Source: Erigeron canadensis (Eukaryota > Streptophyta > Magnoliopsida > Asterales > Asteraceae). Taken from it: DNA of 64,000 bases. A program made the translations under genes and the position numbers. Within the stretch, counting starts at the first letter, position 1, and every line of letters starts with the position of its first letter. The stretch covers positions 8,990,735-9,054,734 of the forward strand of contig NC_057769.1 of NCBI RefSeq assembly GCF_010389155.1, read 5' to 3'. Shown in pieces: positions 43,491-55,100 of this stretch. The notes below the pieces were generated by a model. It was not told the origin of the DNA. It did not search any database and worked only from the letters and a program-made list of their open reading frames with translations.

Positions 43491-44877
43491 TTTAAAAAAA
43501 TTCCTTAACATTTTTAATTGAGCATATTATGATGCATGTATATCTAAAATTGAAGATTGGTGCATTTGTAGTAAAGTATGTAGGGAACAAACAAGTGGTT
43601 GTATACATAACTACATATACGTAAGCAATGGTATCCACAATATATAAAGTGTGTTCCTTTTTCTTCCAATCTAATTCATAATCATTAATACTATATCCTA
43701 CCAAGATTCTTGTCCGTTTCAATTATTGCTATAGCACCATTTATAACTACACTATCTCATTACTATAACTTGACCAACGTCAACCACATACTCCCACCTT
43801 CCACCTTTGTGCTGCGTGTTTCATTCTGCTTACATGATACGTATTTAAGAGTACTCAACTGTGATTCTGTGACCACTTTCTTCACCAGAAAAGAAAAGGC
43901 AAAAAAAAAAGAAAAAAAGAAGGAAATATTACTACTCAGTTTTCCATCTTTTACCTGATAAAGAAAAGGTATTTCATGTTCGTTTAGTCAAAAGAAAAGG
44001 TAAAAACTTTTTTCATTTATATATAAAATCCCTCCTTGAACACTTATAAATGAAATATAAAAACACGTACCAAAACTTTTAGAGTTTTAGTAAACTAACC
44101 AAATCTCTACTCATTTTTCTTTACCTTTTTACTTTTAGCTGCAAGCTCCTAGTACTGTACTACTTATTTATTCTGCTGGGTATTTGGTGATTTCAAATTT
44201 TGAATAATATTTGACATGTGAGCAACTGAGTACAGTATAATTTTTCAAAGAAATGTACTTTAGTTTCACTATTTCTTCTTTCTACAGTAACTTCAATGAT
44301 GAGTTACGAACATGTTTGAATACACATATAATATATATATATATATGTTTTAGGTAAAATAAAATAACTATTAAAGTAAAACAAATAAAATAATAAGTTT
44401 TTATTCATTAATAATCATCGTGCATCATGAAAATCATCGTTCATCAATTGCGTCGTGCACCATAATCTAAAGGTCAAGATCTTGTTTTATTTGTTTTACT
44501 TTAATACTTGTTTTACAATACCTAACCCCTATATATATATATATATTTATAAGTTTAGGAAGATTCTGTTTAGTACATTCTATACGTTACACAATTATCC
44601 AATGTTTGTTGTTTTTAATCCGTTAAGAAGATTTTGTTTATATTTATCAAAATGATTTGTACATATTCTTGAGACAATCTGATATGTTAGAGATTTTTTC
44701 TTATTGATGGGACTCCATGTTTTGTCCTTTGGTTTGATTTAATATTCTTTAATTTTGGATTTATTTACCATACAGGAACATATTATATGCAGTTTGGTGA
44801 GATACAAATTACCAAAAGAAGCAATTTGTTTTTGTTGCACTTAGATGTTTTGTGGGATAATTTGAAGACAAAAAAAT
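43491..44877 (+). promoter_or_regulatory. Upstream region and putative 5' leader of ABCC copy 3
   Basis: Aligns with 50870-52163 upstream of copy 4 ('tagggaacaaac', 'acttgaccaacgtcaaccac', 'cttcaatgatga'), apart from a MITE near 44349. The conserved acceptor 'taccatacag' ends at 44775, suggesting a last leader exon at 44776-44877. Confidence 0.45.
44349..44527. mobile_element. Small MITE in the upstream region of ABCC copy 3
   Basis: The left arm ttaggtaaaa..tattaaagtaaaacaaat is mirrored by atttgttttactttaatac..ttttacaataccta. TA microsatellites lie on both sides. Weakly similar sequence occurs near 61980-62035. It is absent from the copy-4 upstream region. Confidence 0.7.
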
Positions 44878-47800
44878 ATGACTCCTTGGATTACTTCTGT
44901 TTCTTGTTCTTCACATTCTGTTGTGGCTGAAAATGCCCAAGGAATTTCATTCATACTTCAATGGTTAAAATTTATATTCCTATCTCCATGTCCTCAAAGG
45001 GCTCTTTTGACCTCCATTGATGTTGTCTTTTTGTTTATCCTTTTCGTTTTCGCTATTCAAAAACTGTATTCAAGATTCACCTCCAGCAACACTACTTCAA
45101 ATGTTCATGAGCCTCTTATCACTAAAACCAAAATTGGTGTCAGTACCAATATTTGGTTTAAGTTGTCAGTTGTCGCGAGTGTTGTTTTAACGGTTTTGTC
45201 AGTTGTGTCGTCGGTCTTAGCATTTACACAAAATACCCAAATGCCATGGAAGCTGATAGATGGAATATGTTGGATAGTCCAAACTTTATCTTTCCTAGTG
45301 ATTACTGTTTTGATCATTCATGAAAAAAGATTTAAAGCTGTCACTCATCCATTATCTCTTCGTGTTTTCTGGGTTGTAAATTTCGTGGTCATTGCTTTAT
45401 TGGCTTCATCCAGTGTTGTCCGACTAGTTTCTGGAAACAGAAACACTTCAGCTTTCAAATCTGAAGATATAATTTTGTTGATATATGTTCCATTTTCAAT
45501 CTTCCTTTTGGTTTTATCGGTTAATGGATCAACTGGGATCATTGTGACAACAGAATCTGAATCCCTAAATGGCAATGGGAATGGTAAAGTAATAATACCT
45601 GCTGATGAGTTGAACAAGTTATCACACGTGAGCGGATGGGCGTCAGCTTCAATCCCATCGAAAATCTTTTGGCTGTGGATGAACCCATTGTTGAGAAAAG
45701 GCTACACTGCCCCTCTAAAACTCGAGGACATTCCATCGCTTTCACCTGAACATCGAGCTGAGAAAATGTCAAAGCTTTTTGAAGAAAAATGGCCTAAGCC
45801 TCATGAAAACTCAAAACATCCTGTTCGAGTCACACTGATCCGATGTTTTTGGAAACATGGTGCTTTCACAGCATCACTTGCAGTTCTTAGACTCTGTGTT
45901 ATGTATGTCGGTCCCCTATTGATCCAAAGATTTGTTGATTTCACTTCGGGGAAAAGATCCTCTCCATATGAGGGTTATTACTTGATAATGATACTTCTTG
46001 TTGCAAAATTTGTAGAAGTTTTATCAGCCCACCAGTTCAATTTTCATTCTCTGAAGCTGGGAATGTTGATCCGGTCCACATTGATAACTTCATTATACAA
46101 AAAGGGGTTACGTCTCACGTGTTCTGCTCGACAATCACATGGTGTTGGACAGATTGTGAACTACATGGCTGTAGATACACAGCAACTTGGTGATATGATG
46201 TTTCAGTTGCATGCTATTTGGCTTATGCCGGTTCAAGTTTCAGTGGCATTAGGTATACTTTACGCTTACATTGGACTGCCAGCTTTGGTATCTTTGCTCG
46301 GAATCGCGTTGGTTCTATTGTACGTAATTCTGGGCACTAAAAGGAACAACAAGTTTCAATATAATATAATGCAAAACCGTGACTTGAGGATGAAAGCCAC
46401 CAATGAGATGCTTAACTATATGAGGGTGATTAAGTTCCAAGCATGGGAAGAACATTTCAACAAGAGGATTCTAGCGTTTCGTGAGTCTGAATATGGATGG
46501 CTTACTAAATTCATGTTCTCAATAGGTGGAAATATGATCGTGTTGTCGAGCTCCCCTTTGTTTATTTCTTCACTCACTTTTGGGAGTGCGATTTTGTTTG
46601 GAATCCCACTTGATGCTGGGACTGTGTTCACTGCCACATCATTGTTCAAGAACCTGCAAGAGCCAATTCGAACATTCCCTCAGTCAATGATTTCAATCTC
46701 TCAGGCCATGATCTCCTTGGGAAGATTGGATGCATTCATGATGAGCAAAGAGTTGAAAGAAGATGCGGTGGAGAGGCAGGAGGGTTGTGGTGGAAGCACG
46801 GCAGTTGAGGTCAGAGATGGGTCTTTTAGTTGGGATGATGAAGCGGCTGAAGGTGCTGCAGTCAAGAATCTAAACTTTGAGATCAAGAAAGGTGAACTTG
46901 CAGCAATTGTTGGCACAGTAGGTTCGGGCAAATCGTCTCTTCTCTCATCCATTATTGGTGAAATGCACAAAATCTCCGGGAAGGTACTATCAATCTTTAT
47001 AACATGTTATTTGTAGATGAGACACGAAGGTTTAACAAAAACGATTACAAACTTTGTTGTTAATGGTATAACAGGTGAAGGTATGTGGAAGTACTGCATA
47101 CGTTGCACAAACAGCATGGATCCAAAATGGGACAATTCAAGAGAACATTGTGTTCGGTTTGCCAATGGATAGACAAAGATACAAGCAAGTAATCAAGAAC
47201 TGTTGCTTGGAGAAGGACTTGGAGATGATGGAATTCGGTGATCAGACTGAAATTGGTGAGCGTGGAATAAACCTCAGTGGCGGGCAGAAGCAGAGAATTC
47301 AACTCGCCCGAGCTGTTTACCAAGATTGTGACATTTATCTTCTAGACGATGTTTTTAGTGCAGTTGATGCACACACTGGTTCAGAAATATTCAAGGTATT
47401 ATAGTAGAATGAAAGTCTACCGTCGTGTTTGAGTTGTAAAATCTGACAGTTTTGTTTTTTGATATTGATCAAAGGAATGTGTGAGGGGGATCCTTCGAAA
47501 CAAGACAATCTTGCTTGTGACGCACCAAGTTGATTTTCTCCATAACGTTGATCTGATCTTAGTATGCATCCTAATCTCTGATATATAGTTTTGTACTTTT
47601 GCATACTACAGTTTTCATTGTACGTTCTTACTGTATAATTTAACTTGAACTCTGTTAGGTTATGCGAGATGGGATGGTTGTTCAATCAGGAAAGTATGAT
47701 GAACTACTAGAATCTGGACTCGATTTTAAAGCTTTAGTTTCTGCCCATGAAACCTCTATGAAACTAGTTGAAATGGAAGGTACAACATCAGATAAAAGCT

Positions 47801-50296
47801 CCACTAAACCTCTTGAAAAATCTCCTAGCCTAAACCATAAGGAAGAAGATCAAAAGGTTTTAAAAAGATCCATTTCTAGTAAAATCGTTGGCACATCAAA
47901 ACTAATCGAAGAAGAAGAGAGGGAAACAGGAAGAATCAGCTTGAACGTTTATAAGGTTTATGTGACTGAGGCATTTGGGTGGTGGGGTGTGATTATTGTT
48001 ATAATATTTGCATTATTGTGGCAAGGCTCACAGATGGCAAGTGATTACTGGTTGGCCTATGAAACTGCTGAGGATCGTGCTGCCTCTTTTAACCCTTCGT
48101 TGTTTATAGAAGTTTATACAGCTATAGCAGGTGTCGCCCTGGTTATGATAGTTGGTAGAATTAGTTGTGCAACAATCCTCGGGCTTAAAACTTCCCAAAT
48201 CTTTTTTCAACGGATTCTTCACAGCATCCTTCATGCTCCAATGTCTTTTTTTGACACTACACCTTCAGGAAGAATTCTTAGTCGAGTAAAGTTTCTTTAA
48301 TTACCACTTTTTGCTAACTGCTATGCATTTAGAGAACCATCTAATGGTTATTTATTTGATCATTTCAGGCATCAAGTGATCAAACGAACATTGATGTCTT
48401 CCTTCCGTTTATGATGAGCCTGACTTTAACCATGTTCGCAACAGTCCTTGGAATTATAATCGTTACTTGCCAGAACGCCTGGCCAACTGTTATCCTACTG
48501 GTTCCTCTTGGTTGGCTAAATTTCTGGTATCGGGTATGTTTCCTGTGTTTAACGAGTTAATGATACAATAAGGTGACTTGGAAATCTAATATGATCTTAT
48601 GGCCTCATTGTTTCAGAGATACTATCTTTCAACATCTCGTGAAATAACACGACTCGACTCCATAACAAAAGCACCTATTATTCACCATTTCTCAGAGAGC
48701 GTTGCGGGGGTTATGACTATTCGGTGTTTCAGGAAGCAAGACAGGTTTGTTCAAGAAAACATTGATCGTGTGAACGGAAATCTAAGAATGGACTTCCACA
48801 ATATTGGTTCGAACGAGTGGTTGGGTTTCCGTTTGGAGTTCCTTGGAAGCTTATTCTTATGTGTTTCCACTGCATTCATGATCATCCTGCCTAGCAGTAT
48901 TGTGAATCCAGGTATATTCACAACCTAACCCTGCTGTCACTTTTTATTTTTTTCATTATAAAAGTAATCTGAAATGGTCAATCTTGATCAGCGAACGTGG
49001 GATTATCGCTCTCGTATGGATTGTCACTCAATGGAGTGCTGTTTTTGGCTTTATACTTTAGTTGTTTTGTGGAGAACCGTATGGTTTCTGTGGAAAGGAT
49101 TAAACAGTTCACCAACATACCTTCAGAAGCCGAATGGGTTAAAAAGGATAATCCCCCTCCTTCCAATTGGCCTTCTCAAGGCCATGTAGAGATCAAGAGT
49201 TTACAGGTAACTTGCAACTATGGCAACATGTGATCATATATCCAAATTAGTACTGGACTCTATTTAGAGGATCTCAGTTGAAGTTCTTGAATGTTCACTT
49301 GTGAGTACAGGTTAAATATCGGCCAAACACACCTCTGGTAATTAAAGGGATTACCCTAAGCATTAAAGGAGGCGAAAAGATCGGCGTCGTTGGCAGAACC
49401 GGAAGTGGGAAGTCAACCCTAATCCAGGTTCTGTTCCGATTAGTGGAGCCATCTGGTGGAAGTATAACCATTGATGGTATCAACATATCCACCCTTGGGC
49501 TGCATGTTCTAAGGTCACGGTTCGGTATCATTCCTCAAGAGCCAATCCTTTTTGAAGGCACTGTTAGAAGCAATATTGACCCCATTGGTGAACATTCTGA
49601 TGAAGAGATCTGGAGGGTAATCTCATATTTCTGTTGTTTATTATTTCTAACATTTTTTACGTCCATCGAGTCATCCAATACAGTTACTTGTTTTGTAGAG
49701 TCTTGAACGGTGCCAACTTAGCGATGTTGTATCTGCAAAACCTGGTAAACTAGATTCTGCAGGTACTAGAAACTGATCAAAACTCTAAAGCGTACGTGAA
49801 TTTCCTAGATGGCGGAAATTCTGTGTTTCCATAACTAAAATAGTGTTTGTTGATTGTAGTTGTTGATAATGGCGATAACTGGAGTGTGGGACAACGGCAA
49901 CTTCTTTGTTTAGGACGAGTGATGCTGAAGCACAGCAAGCTGTTATTCATGGACGAAGCAACAGCTTCTGTCGATTCACAAACAGATGCCGTCATTCAGA
50001 AAATCATACGCGAGGAATTTGCTGATTGTACCATCATTAGCATTGCTCACAGAATACCAACTGTCATGGACTGTGATCGTGTTCTAGTCATTGATGCTGG
50101 TAAGTCTTGTTCTTGTCTAAATAACATGCTAATATCTATGTATGTGCTTTTACACTTGAACTCACTGTTTTGTCAATGTGTTTTGTTGGGAACAGGTTAT
50201 GCTAAAGAATTTGACAAACCTTCACGATTGATTGAGAGACCTTCTCTGTTTGGGGCATTGGTTCAAGAGTATGCTAACCGGTCTTCTGGTATATGA
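44878..50296 (+). CDS. ABCC4-like: ABCC (MRP-type) ABC transporter, copy 3
   Basis: Same class and layout as the other copies. Exons: 44878-46983, 47075-47395, 47475-47561, 47659-48285, 48369-48533, 48617-48911, 48992-49206, 49311-49616, 49699-49762, 49860-50099, 50196-50296. They join in frame to 1508 residues. NBD1 has [13 protein letters not shown] and LLDD; NBD2 has [23 protein letters not shown] and AHR. The acidic residue in the LGLHDLRSR motif of NBD2 is replaced by Val (LGLHVLRSR) only in this copy; the motif is normally well conserved in ABCC proteins, so activity might differ. Exon 4 is one codon longer than in copies 1 and 2. Bases 44939-45474 are identical to copy 4. Confidence 0.95.
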
Positions 50297-50870
50297 AAAG
50301 CTGTAATCATATCAAGGTCGGGTTCAAGATTCCTGTTTTGTACGACTAGTTTTTTCCGATTACATTGAAAATTCATTTTCTGGGATTATGTCCCATTTAA
50401 GATTAATTTTGAAGTAGTTTATTTTAATTATGGTGTAGTATGAAGATTGTAGCTTGAATCTTTTCTTTTGATTAATATAACTTCAGGGCACTACTCCCAG
50501 AGACCGTGAACTAAAAATGTACGTGTAATTAACTTTAAGAAACGAATTTAATTTTAAACTTCTGTATACAATACAATATATATCATTTCCCCTATAAATT
50601 TATGGTAATTTTATTGATGGATATATATTTCTATAGATTTTATTAAAGATATTTTGTAATTGTTTAACGTTAATAAAAATTAGGATTTATCTATTTAATA
50701 AAATATTATTATAGGATTGAAATACTATAGTAAAGTTGTCAATAGTCAAAATTTAAAAATCATTTTTAAATTATGATCATTGATATAATTTAAAGATCAT
50801 TATCTCTTGCAACTTAAATTTCTATCCAACATTATATGTCGATTAATAGGAAATAGATTTTGATGATTAT
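50297..50870. other. 3' flank of ABCC copy 3
   Basis: Similarity to the other 3' flanks stops near 50500 ('ctactcccag'). Beyond it only AT-rich sequence without a feature is seen. Confidence 0.5.
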
Positions 50871-52163
50871 GCATTTGTAGTGAGTTAGGTAGGGAACAAA
50901 CATGAGGTTGTATACATAACTACGTATACGTAAGCAATGGTGTCCACAATATGTGACCAAATGTTTCCCTTTTTCTTCCATCTATCTATATAATAATATA
51001 ATAATAGTCATATCCTCCCAAAATTCTTGTCCGTTAAAATTATTACTACACTGTCTTTACTAAACTTAACCAATGTCAACCACATACTTCACCTTCCACC
51101 TTTGTCCTGCGTGTTTCATTCTTGCTTACATTGATATTTAATACTTTGTTCACCAGCAAAGAAAAAAGCATAAAGAAAAAGGCAATATTTTACTACTCAG
51201 TTTTCCATCTTTAGCTGATAAAAAAAAAAGGTAATTCAAGTTCGGAATAATAGAAAAAGTCGTTTTCTAGACTCGTTTTATCTATGAAAAGTTTTTTTCT
51301 TTATGTAAATATATTAATAATCCCTCAATGAACACTTAGTATACCAACCAAATCTGTACTTTTTTTTTTTTCCTTACCTTTTTACTTTCAGCTACAAGTT
51401 CAAAAAAAAAAAAAAAGCTACAAGTTCATAATAGTGTAGTAACTGTACTACTTATTTTTTCTTCTGGGTGTTTGGTGATTTCAAGAATATGTGACATGTG
51501 AGTATGTTTTTTCAAAGAAATGTACTTTAATTTCACTATCTGTTCTTTCTAACTTCAATGATGAATGATGAACATGTTTCATGTGTGTATGTATATATAC
51601 TTTAAATTCTAACTTGATAACTTAGATATGTTCATATATAAATTGTATAAGTGAACAAATTCAGGTTAAAGTTGATACTAACTGCATCATTCAGTTGTAC
51701 TTTGTGCATTAAAATCTGTACGTTTGTTGTTGATGGGCTAAATTCTGTTGTATGAATATCATACCCCGCTGTTAAATGTATATGATGGCATATAATAGTA
51801 TATAGTTGTATGTCTTTTTGTAAGTTTAGGAAGATTCTGTTTAGTAGATCCTGCACGTGACGCAATTATCCAATGTTTGTTGTTCTTAATCAGTTAAGAA
51901 GATTTTGTTTATAATTATAAAAATGTTTGTCAATCTTTTGTACATATTCTTTAACTATCTGATATTTTAGAGATTTTTCATAGTGATAGGTCCTTATTTT
52001 GTCCTTTGAGTTGATTTTATATTCTTTAACTTTGGATGTATTTACCATACAGGAACATATTATATGCAGTTTGGTAAGATACAAATTTACCAAAAGAAGC
52101 AATTTGTTGTTTTTGCATATATTGGCCTTAGATGTTTTAGTGGGATAATTTGAATACAAAGAT
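50871..52163 (+). promoter_or_regulatory. Upstream region and putative 5' leader of ABCC copy 4
   Basis: Homologous to the copy-3 upstream region, with unique sequence at 51600-51810 where copy 3 has its MITE. The acceptor ends at 52052, so the last leader exon would be 52053-52163. Confidence 0.45.
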
Positions 52164-55100
52164 ATGGGTTCTTGGGTTACTTCTGTTTCATGTTCTTCAA
52201 GTTCTGTTGTGAATGAAGATGCCAAAGGAATTTCATTCATACTTCAATGGTTAAAATTTATATTCCTATCTCCATGTCCTCAAAGGGCTCTTTTGACCTC
52301 CATTGATGTTGTCTTTTTGTTTATCCTTTTCGTTTTCGCTATTCAAAAACTGTATTCAAGATTCACCTCCAGCAACACTACTTCAAATGTTCATGAGCCT
52401 CTTATCACTAAAACCAAAATTGGTGTCAGTACCAATATTTGGTTTAAGTTGTCAGTTGTCGCGAGTGTTGTTTTAACGGTTTTGTCAGTTGTGTCGTCGG
52501 TCTTAGCATTTACACAAAATACCCAAATGCCATGGAAGCTGATAGATGGAATATGTTGGATAGTCCAAACTTTATCTTTCCTAGTGATTACTGTTTTGAT
52601 CATTCATGAAAAAAGATTTAAAGCTGTCACTCATCCATTATCTCTTCGTGTTTTCTGGGTTGTAAATTTCGTGGTCATTGCTTTATTGGCTTCATCCAGT
52701 GTTGTCCGACTAGTTTCTGGAAACAGAAACACTTCAGCTTTCAAATCTGAAGATATAATTCCGTTGATATATGTACCATTTTCAATATTTCTTTTGGTCA
52801 TATCTGTAAATGGATCAACCGGGATCACAGTGACTACAGAATCCGAATCCCTAAATGCCAATGGGAATGGTAAAGTAATACCTGCTGATGAGTTGAACAA
52901 GTCGCCACTCGTGAGTGGATGGGCATCAGCTTCAATCCCTTCGAAAGTCTTTTGGCTGTGGATGAACCCGTTGTTGACCAAAGGGTACACTGCCCCTCTA
53001 AAACTCGAGGACATTCCATCACTTTCACCTGAACATCGAGCTGAGAAAATGTCAAAGCTTTTTGAAGAAAATTGGCCTAAGCCTCATGAAAACTCAAAAC
53101 ATCCTGTTCGACTCACATTGATCCGATGCTTCTGGAAACACGCCGCTTTCACAGCATCCCTTGCAGTTCTGAGGCTCTGTGTAATGTATGTCGGTCCCCT
53201 ATTGATCCAAAGATTTGTTGATTACACTGCAGGGAAGAGAACCTCCCCGTATGAGGGTTATTACTTGATAATGATACTTCTTGTTGCAAAATTTGTAGAA
53301 GTTTTATCAGCCCACCAGTTCAACTTTCATTCTCTGAAGATGGGAATGTTGATCCGGTCCACATTGATAACTTCATTATACAAAAAGGGGTTACGTCTCA
53401 CGTGTTCTGCTCGACAATCACATGGTGTTGGACAGATTGTGAACTACATGGCTGTAGATACACAGCAACTCGGTGATATGATGATGCAGTTGCATGCTAT
53501 TTGGATCATGCCTGTTCAAATTTCTGTGGCATTAACGATACTTTACAATTACATTGGGCTGCCAGCTTTGGTATCTTTGCTCGGAATCTCGTTGGTTCTT
53601 TTGTATGCAATTTTGGGCACTAAAAGTAACAACCGGTTTCAATATAATATAATGCAAAACCGTGACTTGAGAATGAAAGCCACCAATGAGATGCTTAACT
53701 ATATGAGGGTGATTAAGTTCCAAGCATGGGAAGAACATTTCAACAAGAGGATTCAAGCATTTCGTGAGTCTGAATATGGATGGCTCACTAAATTCATGTA
53801 CTCTGTAGGAGGAAATATGATCGTGTTGTGGAGCGCCCCTTTGTTTATTTCTTCACTCACTTTTGGGAGTGCGATTTTGCTTGGAATCCCACTTGATGCA
53901 GGGACAGTGTTCACTGCTACATCATTGTTCAAGAACTTGCAAGAGCCTATTCGGACATTCCCTCAGTCAATGATATCAATCTCTCAGGCAATGATCTCAC
54001 TGGGAAGATTGGATGCATTCATGATGAGCAAGGAGTTGAAAGAGGATGCGGTGGAGAGGAAGGAGGGTTGTGGTGGCAGCACAGCTGTTGAAGTCAGAGA
54101 TGGGTCTTTTAGTTGGGATGATGAAGTGGCTGAAGGTGCTGCAGTCAAGAATCTGAACTTTGAGATCAAGAAAGGTGAACTTGCAGCAATCGTTGGCACA
54201 GTAGGTTCAGGGAAATCATCACTTCTCTCATCCATTATTGGTGAAATGCACAAAATCTCCGGGAAGGTACCATTAATCTTTATAATAAGTCATTTGTAGA
54301 TGGGACCATAAGGTTTAACAAAAAAGATTATAAATATTGTTGTTGATCGTATAACAGGTGACGGTATGTGGGAGTACTGCATACGTTGCACAAACATCAT
54401 GGATCCAAAATGGGACAATTCAAGACAACATCCTGTTCGGTTTGCCTATGAATAGACAAAGATACAAGGAAGTAATCAAGAACTGTTGCTTGGATAAGGA
54501 CTTGGAGATGATGGAATTTGGTGACCAAACTGAAATCGGTGAGCGTGGGATTAACCTAAGTGGTGGCCAGAAGCAGAGAATTCAACTCGCCCGAGCTGTT
54601 TACCAAGATTGTGACATTTATCTTCTTGATGATGTTTTTAGTGCTGTTGATGCACACACTGGTTCAGAAATATTCAAGGTAATCATATTAGAATCAAAGT
54701 CTACATTAAGTGTTTCTAATTTTCCATTTCCAGTTTTCTAGAAAACAAATGAAACCTGTAAATGCATTCAAAATTTGAAGATGCTATTTTCATTTTCCAT
54801 ATATATAAAAAAACATGTTAAAATCTACTTGGGGAGGATGGTCAGTGGTGTGGGACGAGTAAATATAAATTGGTGTTTTTAAGATTTGGAAATTGGAAAC
54901 TGTGGAAAACAAAAAGGTGTTTCCAAGTTTCCCATTGAAACGTAAAAAACAATGTTGTCTGTTTTCATGGAAAATTTTCTTGGAAAACTATGATTTGATC
55001 GTATTTTATGTTTTCCATGTTTGCATAGAAAACAATAACTGAAAACAGGGGGTGTTGTCCCGAAATAACTGCCCCCTAATAGTTTTGCTTTTTTGATTTT

